Shown here piece by piece: positions 1 through 8,615 of a DNA stretch of 64,000 nucleotides. This DNA comes from Pseudomonas putida. GTDB taxonomy: Bacteria; Pseudomonadota; Gammaproteobacteria; Pseudomonadales; Pseudomonadaceae. The notes under the pieces were generated by a model. That model was not told where the DNA came from. It saw nothing but the letters and a program-made list of their open reading frames with translations, and searched no databases. A program made the position numbers and the translations under genes. The first letter of the stretch is position 1; each line of letters opens with the position of its first letter. The stretch covers positions 62,001 through 126,000 of the forward strand of contig NZ_JANHLK010000015.1 of the NCBI RefSeq assembly GCF_028682635.1, in the 5' to 3' direction.

Positions 1-201
1 CTCAACCAGGGCCTGGATGCGTGCTACGGTGGCGCCTTGCTTCTCTTCCTGTTCCATCAGGCTCAGTTGCAGGCTTTCGTTTTCGTCCTTGGCCTGGGCC
101 AGTTCGGCGCTCAGGGCCTGGTTGGTGCCGACCAACGCCTGGTTCTGTTGCACGAGGTCGCTGACCAGTTGTTCCAATTGGCTTAGGGATGCTTCCAACA
201 T
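1..201 (-). CDS. TIGR02449-type coiled-coil protein, 3' end cut by window edge
   Basis: The gene starts at ATG 201 and runs off the left edge after 67 codons with no stop. The product begins MLEASLSQLEQLVSDL and is almost entirely Leu/Gln/Glu-rich coiled coil with no membrane segment. This matches the short (about 70-residue) Pseudomonas TIGR02449 proteins encoded just upstream of the cell-division gene zapA, which would lie beyond the edge on the same strand. A ZapB-like division role is conceivable but is inference. The family call rests on sequence style and expected neighbourhood only. Confidence 0.7.
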   Translation of the reverse strand, partial: MLEASLSQLEQLVSDLVQQNQALVGTNQALSAELAQAKDENESLQLSLMEQEEKQGATVARIQALVE

Positions 202-501
202 TTTGATTTTCCGGGCATTTTCAAAGGGCGCGTACGATAAAGAAAAGTCACGATGGATGCCAGGGTTATGCGGGCGCAAGGCCTTGATTTTCCTGGCCGG
301 TGACCATTCTCGCGAACTGTAGAGACTGTGATTGGCCGATCTGGTTCCTGCACTTCGTCGCCATGGTGCAAATCCACGAGCATCGACCGTGTGCCCGTGC
401 AAAGCTTTTTGACAGCATCACATTTCAACAGGTTAGAATCGCTGGCACGCAGACTGCATGGTCAGTTTGTGCCCGCTTTCCAGCCTTCCGGAGTACTGCC
501 T

Positions 502-2244
502 TTGAATGCGACGACCATCAACAGCCTGTTCTTGATCGGCGCGTTGCTGGTAGGTGCGAGCATTCTGGTGAGTTCACTCTCGTCGCGCCTCGGCATCCCG
601 ATCCTGGTGATCATCCTGGCCGTGGGTATGGCGGCCGGCGTCGATGGCGGCGGCATTATCTTCGACAACTACCCCACCGCTTATCTGGTCGGCAACCTGG
701 CATTGGCGGTGATCCTGCTCGACGGCGGATTGCGTACCCGCGTGTCGAGTTTCCGCGTGGCGTTATGGCCGGCGCTGTCGCTGGCCACGGTCGGGGTGTT
801 GATCACCACCGGGCTGACCGGCATGGCCGCGGCCTGGCTGTTCGACCTGAACCTGATCCAGGGCCTGCTGATCGGCGCCATCGTCGGCTCCACCGACGCC
901 GCGGCGGTGTTTTCGCTGCTGGGCGGCAAAGGCCTGAACGAACGGGTGACCGCCAGCCTGGAGATCGAATCCGGCAGCAACGACCCGATGGCGGTGTTCC
1001 TCACCGTGACCCTGATCGACATGCTTGCCAGTGGCCAGACCGGCCTGCACTGGAGCCTGCTGACCCACCTGCTGCGCGAGTTCGGCATCGGCGGTGTGAT
1101 CGGCCTCGGCGGTGGCTGGCTCATGCTGCAACTGGTCAACCGGATCAACCTGGCTACCGGCCTCTATCCCATCCTGGTGATTGCCGGCGGCCTGGTGGTG
1201 TTCGCCCTGACCAACGCCCTGCATGGCAGCGGTTTCCTGGCCGTGTACCTGTGCGGGCTGGTCATTGGCAACCGGCCGGTGCGCAGCCGCCATGGCATTC
1301 TGCACATGCTCGACGGCATGGCCTGGCTGGCGCAGATCGGCATGTTCCTGGTGCTGGGGCTGCTGGTCACGCCCCACGACCTGTTGCCGATTGCATTGCC
1401 GGCGCTGGGACTGGCGCTGTGGATGATCCTGTTTGCCCGGCCGTTGTCGGTGATGGTCGGCCTGCTGCCGTTCAAGGCCTTCCACGGGCGAGAGAAAGCG
1501 TTTATTTCCTGGGTTGGTCTGCGCGGTGCGGTTCCGATCATTCTGGCGGTGTTCCCGCTGATGGCGGGCCTGCCCAACGCCCAACTGTACTTCAACCTCG
1601 CCTTCTTTATCGTGCTGGTGTCGCTGCTGGTGCAAGGCACTAGCCTGCCATGGATCGCCAAGCTCCTGAAGGTAACCGTGCCACCCGAGCCTGCGCCAAT
1701 TTCCCGCTCCGCCCTGGAAGTGCACGTCACCAGCGAGTGGGAACTGTTCGTTTATCGTCTTGGCGCCGAAAAATGGTGCATCGGCTCGCCCCTTCGCGAA
1801 CTGAAAATGCCGGAAGGCACGCGCATCGCCGCCCTGTTTCGTGGCCAGCAACTGCTCCATCCGTCGGGTAGTACGGTGCTCGAAGTCGATGATTTACTGT
1901 GTGTTATCGGCCACGAACACAACCTGGCGGCCCTCGGAAAACTGTTCAGCCAGGCACCGCAACGCGGCCTCGATTTGCGCTTCTTCGGCGACTTCGTACT
2001 CGAAGGAGACGCCCAGCTGGCCGCGGTTGCTGCCCTGTACGGGTTGAAGGTCGAAGGCATCGATCCGGACATGTCCCTGGGCCACTTCATTGCCCAGAAA
2101 GTTGGCGGTGCACCCGTGGTCGGTGACCAGGTGGAATGGAACAATACCATCTGGACCGTCGCGGTCATGGAGGGGAACAAGATCGGCAAAGTGGGCGTCA
2201 GATTCCCCGAAGGAAGTCGCCCGGGTCCGGGACTCTTCCTCTAA
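502..2244 (+). CDS. nhaP2: Potassium/proton antiporter NhaP2 (CvrA), CPA1 family
   Basis: A 580-residue inner-membrane antiporter that exchanges cytoplasmic K+ (and possibly Na+) for H+. The open frame extends back to 328, but TTG 502 is chosen because GGAG at 490-493 lies 8 bases upstream and the product then begins MNATTINSLF, as in relatives. About 12 membrane segments fill residues 1-390. Family motifs are T131-D132 and the SGSNDP stretch with N160-D161 in the ion-binding centre, plus LRGAVPIILA near residue 335. The soluble C-terminus has a TrkA-C-like regulatory domain (about 400-480) and a CorC/HlyC-like transporter-associated domain (about 490-575). It is 34 bases from the next gene, so co-transcription is possible. 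Confidence 0.92.
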   Translation: MNATTINSLFLIGALLVGASILVSSLSSRLGIPILVIILAVGMAAGVDGGGIIFDNYPTAYLVGNLALAVILLDGGLRTRVSSFRVALWPALSLATVGVLITTGLTGMAAAWLFDLNLIQGLLIGAIVGSTDAAAVFSLLGGKGLNERVTASLEIESGSNDPMAVFLTVTLIDMLASGQTGLHWSLLTHLLREFGIGGVIGLGGGWLMLQLVNRINLATGLYPILVIAGGLVVFALTNALHGSGFLAVYLCGLVIGNRPVRSRHGILHMLDGMAWLAQIGMFLVLGLLVTPHDLLPIALPALGLALWMILFARPLSVMVGLLPFKAFHGREKAFISWVGLRGAVPIILAVFPLMAGLPNAQLYFNLAFFIVLVSLLVQGTSLPWIAKLLKVTVPPEPAPISRSALEVHVTSEWELFVYRLGAEKWCIGSPLRELKMPEGTRIAALFRGQQLLHPSGSTVLEVDDLLCVIGHEHNLAALGKLFSQAPQRGLDLRFFGDFVLEGDAQLAAVAALYGLKVEGIDPDMSLGHFIAQKVGGAPVVGDQVEWNNTIWTVAVMEGNKIGKVGVRFPEGSRPGPGLFL

Positions 2245-2278
2245 ACTCCACTCTTCGTCCTGTTTTTGATCGGTCTCT

Positions 2279-5200
2279 ATGTCAAGCCTGCGCACTTTTT
2301 TCGTCATGGTCCTTTTGGGGCTGAGCCTCTCTGTCGGTACAGTACAAGCCGCCGAACCGCCGAACCGCGAATCCGTGCAGGCGAGCCTGGACAAGATCGC
2401 CGACCGCAAACTGCCGGAAGCCGACCAGAAGGCCCTGCAATCGGTCCTGCAAAGCACGCTGACACAGCTCAACAACCAGCGCGACTACGAGCAGAAGCTG
2501 GTCGACCTCAAGCAACAACTGGCGACCGCGCCCAAACTGACCATCGAGAACCAGCGTGAACTGGCCCGCCTGAAGGCCAGCAGCGTGGTGCCGGTGGCGC
2601 AACGCTTTGCCAAGGAGTCGATCCAGCAGCTTGAGCAAATGCTCACCGAACGGGCAACCCAGCAAAGCGATCTGCAAAAAGCCCTGGGCGACGCCAACAG
2701 CCTGATCATCACCGCCCAGACTCGCCCCGAACGCGCACAGGCGGAAATTTCCGCCAGCCAGACGCGCATCCAGCAGATCAACAACATCCTCAAGGCCGGC
2801 AAAGACGCCGGCAAGACCCTGAGCGGCGAGCAACGGGACCAGCTCAATGCCGAGCTCGCGGCCTTGAACGCCCTGATCCCGTTGCGCCGCCAGGAACTGG
2901 CGGGCAACACTCAGCTGCAAGACCTGGGCAACAGCCAGCATGATCTGCTGTCGGAAAAATCAGATCGCCTGGACCAGGAAATTCAAGAGCTGCAAAACCT
3001 GATCAACCAGAAGCGCCTCGCGCAGTCCCAGGAAACGGTCACCCAGCAATCGATCGAAGCCCAGAAGGCCGGCGGCAGCAGCCTGCTGGCCATCGAAAGC
3101 ACGGCCAACCTGAAGCTCTCGGACTACCTGCTCAAAAGCACCGACCGCCTCAACGAAGTCACCCAGAAAAACCTGCAGACCAAGCAACAACTGGACAGCC
3201 TGACCCAGAGCGATTCCGCCCTGGACGAACAGATCAACGTGCTCAAGGGCAGCCTGCTGCTCTCCAAGATTCTCTACAAGCAGAAACAGGCCTTGCCGCG
3301 CCTTCGGGTCGACCGTGACCTGGCGGACCAGATCGCCGACATTCGCCTGTATCAGTTCGAAGTCAGCCAGCAACGGGAATTGCTCAGCAACCCGGCCGCC
3401 TACGTCGACAACCTGCTGTCGACCCAGCCGCCGGAACAAGTCACGCCGCAGCTGCGCAAGAGCCTGCTGGAACTGGCCACCACCCGCGCCGACCTGCTGG
3501 AGCGGCTGAACCGCGAACTGAGCGCGGTGCTTAACGAATCCATCACCCTGCAACTGAACCAGAAGCAATTGCTCAGCACGGCGCAGAGCCTGCGCGCGAC
3601 CCTCGATGAGCAGATGTTCTGGATTCCCAGCAACAAGCCGCTGGATGTCGAGTGGATGCGGGCTGTGCCGGAACGCCTGAACCGTCAGGTCGACACCCTG
3701 CCCTGGGCCTCGAGCCTGAGTGAACTGGTCGACGGCCTGACCCAGCGCCCCCTGCTATTCCTGCCACTGGCGTTGCTGATTGGCGCACTGCTGTGGCGAC
3801 GCAAGCAGCTGTATGCGCGCCTCAACAAGGTTCACCAGGACATCGGCCACTTCAAGCGCGACAGCCAGTGGCACACGCCCCAGGCCATCCTGATCAACAT
3901 CCTGTTGGCGATGCCGGTGTCGCTGGGCCTCGCCCTGTGTGGCCTGGCCCTGCAAATCGACGCCCGCGGGCAGAACGCGAGCATGGGCGCGGCGTTGCTG
4001 CAAATGGCCGGGGCCTGGCTGGTGTTCTACACCGCCTACCGCATCCTGGCGCCAGGTGGCGTAGCGGAACTGCATTTCCGCTGGGAAAAACCCCAGGTCG
4101 AATTCCTCCGCGGCTGGGTTCGTCGCCTTGGCATGGTAGTGATGGCGCTGGTCACCGTGGTGGCGGTTGCCGAGCTGCAACCGGCGGCATTGGCCGATGA
4201 CGTGCTCGGCATGCCGGTGGTGCTGATCTGCTACGCACTGATGACCTGGCTGCTCAGCCGCTTGCTGATCAGCAGCCCGACCCACGAAAACGCCTCGCTG
4301 TTCCGCAAGGTCCTGGGCATCGGGTTTACCGCGTTGCCCATCGCGCTGTTCGTGGCCGTGTGCTTTGGCTACTACTACACCGCGCTGAAACTCAGTGACC
4401 GGCTGATCAACACCCTTTACCTGCTGATGTTCTGGCTGGTGATCGAAGCGACTTTCGTGCGCGGCCTGAGCGTGGCGGCACGCCGCCTGGCTTACCAGCG
4501 CGCCCTGGCCAAACGCCAGGCGGCGAAGGAAGCTGGCGATGGCGAAGCGGTCATCGAAGAACCGACGATGGACATCGAGAAGGTCAACGAACAGTCCCTG
4601 CGCCTGATCCGCCTGGCGCTGCTGGGCGGCTTCATCGCCGCGCTCTACTGGGTCTGGGCCGACCTGATCACGGTGTTCTCGTACCTGGACAACGTCACCC
4701 TCTACGAATACACCAGCGGCACCGGCGCCAACATGAGCATGGTGCCGATCAGCATCGGCGACATGCTCGGCGCGCTGATCATCATCGGCATCACCTTTGC
4801 CCTGGCGCGTAACTTGCCGGGTCTGCTGGAAGTGTTCGTGCTGTCGAAGCTGAACCTGGCCCAGGGCAGCGCCTACGCCACCACCACGCTGCTGTCCTAT
4901 GTGATCGCCGGCATCGGCTTCGTCTCGACCCTGTCGACCCTCGGCGTGAGCTGGGACAAGTTGCAATGGCTGGTCGCGGCACTGTCGGTAGGCCTTGGCT
5001 TCGGCATGCAGGAGATCTTCGCCAACTTCATCTCCGGCATCATGATCCTGTTCGAACGCCCGGTGCGCATTGGCGACACCATCACCATCGGCAACCTGTC
5101 GGGTACGGTGAGCAAGATCCGCATCCGCGCCACCACCATCACCGACTTCGACCGCAAGGACATCATCGTCCCGAACAAGACGTTCATTACCGGGCAACTG

Positions 5201-5629
5201 ATCAACTGGTCGCTGACCGATACCATCACCCGAGTCACCCTCAAGCTTGGGGTCGACTACGGCTCGGACCTCGACCTGGTGAAAGAACTGCTGTTGAAAG
5301 CCGCACGGGAAAACCCGCGGGTGCTCAAGGAACCCGAGCCGCACGTGTACTTCCTGAACTTCGGCGAGAGCACCCTCGACCACGAACTGCGCATGCATGT
5401 GCGCGACCTGGGCGACCGCAACCCGGTGCTCGATGAGGTCAACCGCTTCATCAACCGCGAGTTCAAGAAGCAGCACATCAACATCTCGTTCCGCCAGATG
5501 GAGGTCTACCTCAAGAACCTTCACGGCCAGGAATATAAATTGGTGCCGATCGAACCGGAAACGAAAACCATCGTGCCAATGGTCGACGGCAAGCCGGCGC
5601 AGGAACCGCCCGCCGCCAAACTCGACTAA
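2279..5629 (+). CDS. mscK: MscK/KefA-type large mechanosensitive channel
   Basis: An 1116-residue member of the large MscS superfamily (MscK/KefA), which opens on membrane tension and releases solutes during hypo-osmotic shock. Residues 1-25 form a signal peptide ending VQAA. Residues 26-480 are a long Gln/Leu-rich periplasmic coiled-coil region. Multiple membrane helices follow from about 490. The MscS core is at about 890-1080, with a pore-lining helix containing GLGFGMQEIFANFISG and a beta domain containing RIGDTITIGNLSGTV. The length matches E. coli MscK (1120). It directly follows nhaP2, so two ion-flux systems may share a transcript. Gating ions cannot be read from sequence. Confidence 0.9.
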   Translation: MSSLRTFFVMVLLGLSLSVGTVQAAEPPNRESVQASLDKIADRKLPEADQKALQSVLQSTLTQLNNQRDYEQKLVDLKQQLATAPKLTIENQRELARLKASSVVPVAQRFAKESIQQLEQMLTERATQQSDLQKALGDANSLIITAQTRPERAQAEISASQTRIQQINNILKAGKDAGKTLSGEQRDQLNAELAALNALIPLRRQELAGNTQLQDLGNSQHDLLSEKSDRLDQEIQELQNLINQKRLAQSQETVTQQSIEAQKAGGSSLLAIESTANLKLSDYLLKSTDRLNEVTQKNLQTKQQLDSLTQSDSALDEQINVLKGSLLLSKILYKQKQALPRLRVDRDLADQIADIRLYQFEVSQQRELLSNPAAYVDNLLSTQPPEQVTPQLRKSLLELATTRADLLERLNRELSAVLNESITLQLNQKQLLSTAQSLRATLDEQMFWIPSNKPLDVEWMRAVPERLNRQVDTLPWASSLSELVDGLTQRPLLFLPLALLIGALLWRRKQLYARLNKVHQDIGHFKRDSQWHTPQAILINILLAMPVSLGLALCGLALQIDARGQNASMGAALLQMAGAWLVFYTAYRILAPGGVAELHFRWEKPQVEFLRGWVRRLGMVVMALVTVVAVAELQPAALADDVLGMPVVLICYALMTWLLSRLLISSPTHENASLFRKVLGIGFTALPIALFVAVCFGYYYTALKLSDRLINTLYLLMFWLVIEATFVRGLSVAARRLAYQRALAKRQAAKEAGDGEAVIEEPTMDIEKVNEQSLRLIRLALLGGFIAALYWVWADLITVFSYLDNVTLYEYTSGTGANMSMVPISIGDMLGALIIIGITFALARNLPGLLEVFVLSKLNLAQGSAYATTTLLSYVIAGIGFVSTLSTLGVSWDKLQWLVAALSVGLGFGMQEIFANFISGIMILFERPVRIGDTITIGNLSGTVSKIRIRATTITDFDRKDIIVPNKTFITGQLINWSLTDTITRVTLKLGVDYGSDLDLVKELLLKAARENPRVLKEPEPHVYFLNFGESTLDHELRMHVRDLGDRNPVLDEVNRFINREFKKQHINISFRQMEVYLKNLHGQEYKLVPIEPETKTIVPMVDGKPAQEPPAAKLD

Positions 5630-5640
5630 CCGGCCAATCC

Positions 5641-5668
5641 CCAGCAGAATGCTCGGACATTCTGCTGG
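5641..5668. promoter_or_regulatory. Hairpin overlapping the selO Shine-Dalgarno
   Basis: A perfect 11-bp inverted repeat, CCAGCAGAATG and CATTCTGCTGG, around a 6-base loop. It starts 12 bases after the mscK stop. The selO ribosome-binding GGAG (5667-5670) shares its first two bases with the 3' arm, so the fold would partly mask initiation at TTG 5678. No T-run follows, so a simple terminator is less likely than a translational or mRNA-end control element. Confidence 0.6.
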
Positions 5669-5677
5669 AGCCGGCCC

Positions 5678-7141
5678 TTGAAAGCCCTCGACGAACTGAC
5701 CTTCGACAACCGCTTCGACCGCCTGGGCGATGCGTTTTCCGCCCACGTGCTGCCCGAACCTATCGATAACCCACGCTTGGTAGTCGCGAGCCCGGCTGCC
5801 ATGGCCCTACTCGACCTCGACCCCGCAGTGGCCGAGACCCCAGAGTTCGCCGAGCTGTTCAGCGGCCACAAACTCTGGGCCGACGCGATTCCCAGGGCGA
5901 TGGTCTATTCCGGTCATCAGTTCGGCTCCTACAACCCGCAACTGGGCGATGGTCGCGGCCTGTTGCTGGGCGAGGTGTACAACGAAGCCGGCGAACATTG
6001 GGACCTGCACCTCAAGGGCGCCGGCCAGACGCCCTTTTCGCGCATGGGCGATGGCCGCGCGGTGCTGCGCTCCTCTATCCGCGAGTTCCTCGCCTCCGAA
6101 GCCTTGCATGCCCTGAACATCCCGACCACCCGGGCGCTGTGCGTGATCGGCTCCGATACCCCGGTATGGCGGGAAAAACAGGAGCGCGCGGCCATGGTCC
6201 TGCGCCTGGCACCGAGCCATGTGCGCTTTGGGCATTTCGAATATTTCTACTACACCAAACGCCCCGAGCAGCAGAAAGTGCTGGGTGAGCATGTTCTGGC
6301 CATGCACTTTCCCGAGTGCCTGGAACAACCGGAACCGTACCTGGCGATGTTCCGCGAAATCGTCGAGCGCAACGCCGAACTGATCGCCAAGTGGCAGGCT
6401 TATGGCTTCTGCCACGGGGTGATGAACACCGACAACATGTCGATCCTCGGTATCACGTTCGATTTCGGCCCGTTCGCCTTCCTCGATGACTTCGACGCCA
6501 ATTTCATCTGCAACCACTCCGATGATCAGGGTCGCTATTCATTCAGCAACCAGGTGCCGATCGGCCAGTGGAACCTCAGCGCCCTGGCCCAGGCCCTGAC
6601 ACCGTTCATCAGTGTCGAAGCCCTGCGCGAAACCCTGGGCCTGTACCTGCCGCTGTTCCAGGCCCATTACCTGGACCTGATGCGCCGCCGCCTGGGCCTG
6701 ACCACCGCCGAGGACGACGACCAGAAGCTGCTGGAGCATCTGCTGCAATTGATGCAGAACAGCGGCGTCGATTACAGCCTGTTATTCCGGCGCCTGGGTG
6801 AAGACTCACCCGAAGCGGCTATCGCCCGTTTGCGCGATGACTTCGTCGACCTCAAGGGTTTCGATGCCTGGGGCGAGCTCTATGTCGCGCGCGTGGCCCG
6901 AGAAGGCGAGGTGGATCAGGAGGAGCGTCGCAAGCGGATGCATGCCGTGAATCCGCTGTACATCCTGCGCAACTACCTGGCGCAGAAGGCTATCGATGCG
7001 GCAGAAAGTGGCGACTACTCGGAGGTTCGCCGACTGCACGCCGTACTGAGCAAGCCGTTCGAGGAACAGCCGGGGATGGAAAGCTACGCCGAACGGCCGC
7101 CGGAGTGGGGCAAGCATCTGGAGATCAGTTGTTCGTCGTGA
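5678..7141 (+). CDS. selO: Protein adenylyltransferase SelO (YdiU/UPF0061)
   Basis: A 487-residue pseudokinase-fold enzyme. In this family ATP is bound flipped and AMP is transferred to Ser/Thr/Tyr of proteins, with a role in redox stress. Visible residues include K113 in LKGAGQTP, the HGVMNTDN stretch with D252 and N253, and D262 of the DFG-like FDFGPF; these fit the published bacterial SelO active site. Cys485 is third from the C-terminus (SCSS), the place held by selenocysteine in mitochondrial SelO. The start is TTG 5678, with GGAG 7 bases upstream partly inside a hairpin. The gene ends 6 bases from the convergent higA. Confidence 0.95.
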   Translation: MKALDELTFDNRFDRLGDAFSAHVLPEPIDNPRLVVASPAAMALLDLDPAVAETPEFAELFSGHKLWADAIPRAMVYSGHQFGSYNPQLGDGRGLLLGEVYNEAGEHWDLHLKGAGQTPFSRMGDGRAVLRSSIREFLASEALHALNIPTTRALCVIGSDTPVWREKQERAAMVLRLAPSHVRFGHFEYFYYTKRPEQQKVLGEHVLAMHFPECLEQPEPYLAMFREIVERNAELIAKWQAYGFCHGVMNTDNMSILGITFDFGPFAFLDDFDANFICNHSDDQGRYSFSNQVPIGQWNLSALAQALTPFISVEALRETLGLYLPLFQAHYLDLMRRRLGLTTAEDDDQKLLEHLLQLMQNSGVDYSLLFRRLGEDSPEAAIARLRDDFVDLKGFDAWGELYVARVAREGEVDQEERRKRMHAVNPLYILRNYLAQKAIDAAESGDYSEVRRLHAVLSKPFEEQPGMESYAERPPEWGKHLEISCSS

Positions 7142-7147
7142 GACGCG

Positions 7148-7549
7148 TCAGATAAAGACGTCCACCGGCACATTGAAGCGCTCGGCCAACCAGCGGATCT
7201 GCCGCAGGTTGAGCTGGCGCTTGCCGCTCAGGATCTCGGAAACGACCGACTGAGGCCCGACGCCTGGCAGGTCGCTTTGAGTCAAACCATGTTCACGCAT
7301 CATGTATCCAAGCACTTCAGCACCTGTGGCTTGGGGCATTGGGTGATGCTTGTGATCCCATTCCTCAATCCAGTCACCGATGATGTCCACCAGACTCATC
7401 AGAGGATGCGACTCGTCAACTCCGGTCATCTCGAGTAACTCGTCGAGTGCCTGCACCAGCGTGTCATAGTCGTCTTCGTTTTTGGGTTTGCGTAGCAATG
7501 GCGCTACAAACTCCCAATGCTCCGCTGCGTTTTTTATCAGAATGCTCAT
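7148..7549 (-). CDS. higA: HigA-type antitoxin, HTH protein
   Basis: A 133-residue antitoxin of the HigBA type II module. The N-terminal half is acidic and helical and should wrap the toxin. The C-terminal half is a helix-turn-helix domain (about residues 75-130, including LTQSDLPGVGPQSVVSEILSG, split here as LTQSDLPGV and VVSEILSGK) that would bind the operator upstream of higB. Its start overlaps the end of higB by 4 bases (ATGA), the toxin-first order typical of higBA. Base composition is lower in GC than the flanking core genes, consistent with acquisition. Confidence 0.88.
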   Translation of the reverse strand: MSILIKNAAEHWEFVAPLLRKPKNEDDYDTLVQALDELLEMTGVDESHPLMSLVDIIGDWIEEWDHKHHPMPQATGAEVLGYMMREHGLTQSDLPGVGPQSVVSEILSGKRQLNLRQIRWLAERFNVPVDVFI

Positions 7550-7842
7550 ACCCTACCCTCCTTCCATTTACCGCGGTCATATTCGCGGTGATCCAGCACA
7601 TGCTTGATGTAGATTTTTTGATGCCGATATCGAACGTAGGCGATCAGCCGTAATTTGTTACCACCAATATCGAAAACATGAAGCTCACCAACCTTGTCGG
7701 TTGCGGGAAATGAAGACTTCATTGCTGCAAAATCATTTGGCGTGACGCGCTTTACCGTTCGATACCACTGGTCCAGTGCACTGGCCGCCTGCGGCCACTT
7801 TTCCTTGGCATCCCAGATTCGTTTTTCGGAAAACACTCGCAT
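7546..7842 (-). CDS. higB: HigB-type mRNA interferase toxin
   Basis: A 98-residue basic RelE-superfamily toxin of the HigB subfamily, expected to cleave mRNA on the ribosome. Typical features are the N-terminal MRVFSEKRIWD, the central FDIGGNKLRLIAYVRY strand pair and the C-terminal IKHVLDHREYDRGKW segment. It is the first gene of the pair, translationally coupled to higA, and is intact. The module lies between selO and trxC, housekeeping genes with no functional link to it, so it looks like an inserted accessory island. Confidence 0.88.
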   Translation of the reverse strand: MRVFSEKRIWDAKEKWPQAASALDQWYRTVKRVTPNDFAAMKSSFPATDKVGELHVFDIGGNKLRLIAYVRYRHQKIYIKHVLDHREYDRGKWKEGRV

Positions 7843-7852
7843 GCAACATCCT

Positions 7853-7909
7853 TATCGCATTTCGCTATGGTGAGTTAATCACAAACTGAAAATATCGCAA
7901 TATGCGATA
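7853..7909. promoter_or_regulatory. Candidate HigA operator/promoter region
   Basis: Upstream of higB lies a perfect palindrome TATCGCA-ATA-TGCGATA (7893-7909). A second half-site TATCGCA occurs at 7853-7859, next to the higB start codon. Palindromes in this position are the usual sites of autorepression by HigA. HigA binding is inferred. Confidence 0.55.
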
Positions 7910-8037
7910 ACCCAAAGCAGACCAGTGGTCTCGCTTAGTACGACTCAGCCTAGTTTTATCGAGCGACACCGCACAATTGAAAATATGAGCAAACGTCTCC
8001 AAATAGCAATGATCGGCTTCTCAACAGGACCTTCCTC

Positions 8038-8472
8038 ATGACCGACCCACTCCTCATCCCCTGCCCCCACTGCAACGGCCTGAACCGTATTCCGGCGGAG
8101 CGCCTCAACGACCATCCGAAATGCGGACGCTGCAAGGCCGAACTCCTGCTGAACAAGCCTTTCGAACTCAAGCAAGGCGATTACGCCAGTCAGATCAAGG
8201 GCGATCTGCCACTTTTGGTGGATGTGTGGGCAGACTGGTGCGGGCCGTGCAAGTCGTTTGCGCCGGTGTTCGAGCAGGCGGCAGGGCAATTGGCGGGCAA
8301 GTGCCGGCTGGCCAAGCTGGACAGCGAGGCGAACCAGCAACTGTCGACGCAATTGGGGATACGCTCGATTCCGAGCCTGATTCTGTTCAAGAACGGCCGG
8401 GAAGTTGCCCGCCAGAGTGGGGCCTTCCCGTTACCGCAGTTGCTGAGCTGGCTGCGTAGCCAAGGGATCTGA
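8038..8472 (+). CDS. trxC: Thioredoxin 2 (TrxC)
   Basis: A 144-residue cytoplasmic thiol-disulfide reductase. An N-terminal zinc ribbon has C9, C12, C29 and C32, the signature separating TrxC from TrxA. The thioredoxin fold follows, with active site W67-C68-G-P-C71 and the cis-proline P112 in IRSIPSL. Length agrees with E. coli TrxC (139). ATG 8038 follows the segment AGGACC at about 8030, a plausible ribosome site. It is monocistronic, followed by a REP palindrome. TrxC is commonly peroxide-responsive, but no OxyR site was recognised here. Confidence 0.95.
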   Translation: MTDPLLIPCPHCNGLNRIPAERLNDHPKCGRCKAELLLNKPFELKQGDYASQIKGDLPLLVDVWADWCGPCKSFAPVFEQAAGQLAGKCRLAKLDSEANQQLSTQLGIRSIPSLILFKNGREVARQSGAFPLPQLLSWLRSQGI

Positions 8473-8501
8473 CAACGATCCTGATCGCACCACCATTCAA
8501 A

Positions 8502-8593
8502 ATGTGGGAGCGGGCTTGCTCGCGAATGCGGCGTTACAGTCAAAGACGATGTCGACTGAGGGGACGCTTTCGCGAGCAAGCCCGCTCCCACAT
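8502..8593. repeat. REP inverted pair (REPIN-like)
   Basis: Two perfectly complementary 25-base arms (8502-8526 and 8569-8593) carry the Pseudomonas REP core GTGGGAGCGGGCTTGCTCGC. They are separated by a 42-base spacer. The element lies between the convergent trxC and parA-like genes and could protect or end both mRNAs. Confidence 0.9.
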
Positions 8594-8615
8594 GGGTTCT
8601 GTGTAAACAATGGAA

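Noticed and set aside
300..1643. 447-codon plus-strand frame overlapping nhaP2 in another frame
   Set aside because: Arg/Gly/Pro-rich out-of-frame product with no family resemblance.
3755..5746. 663-codon minus-strand frame opposite mscK
   Set aside because: Antisense shadow; no recognisable domain, and mscK is intact on the other strand.
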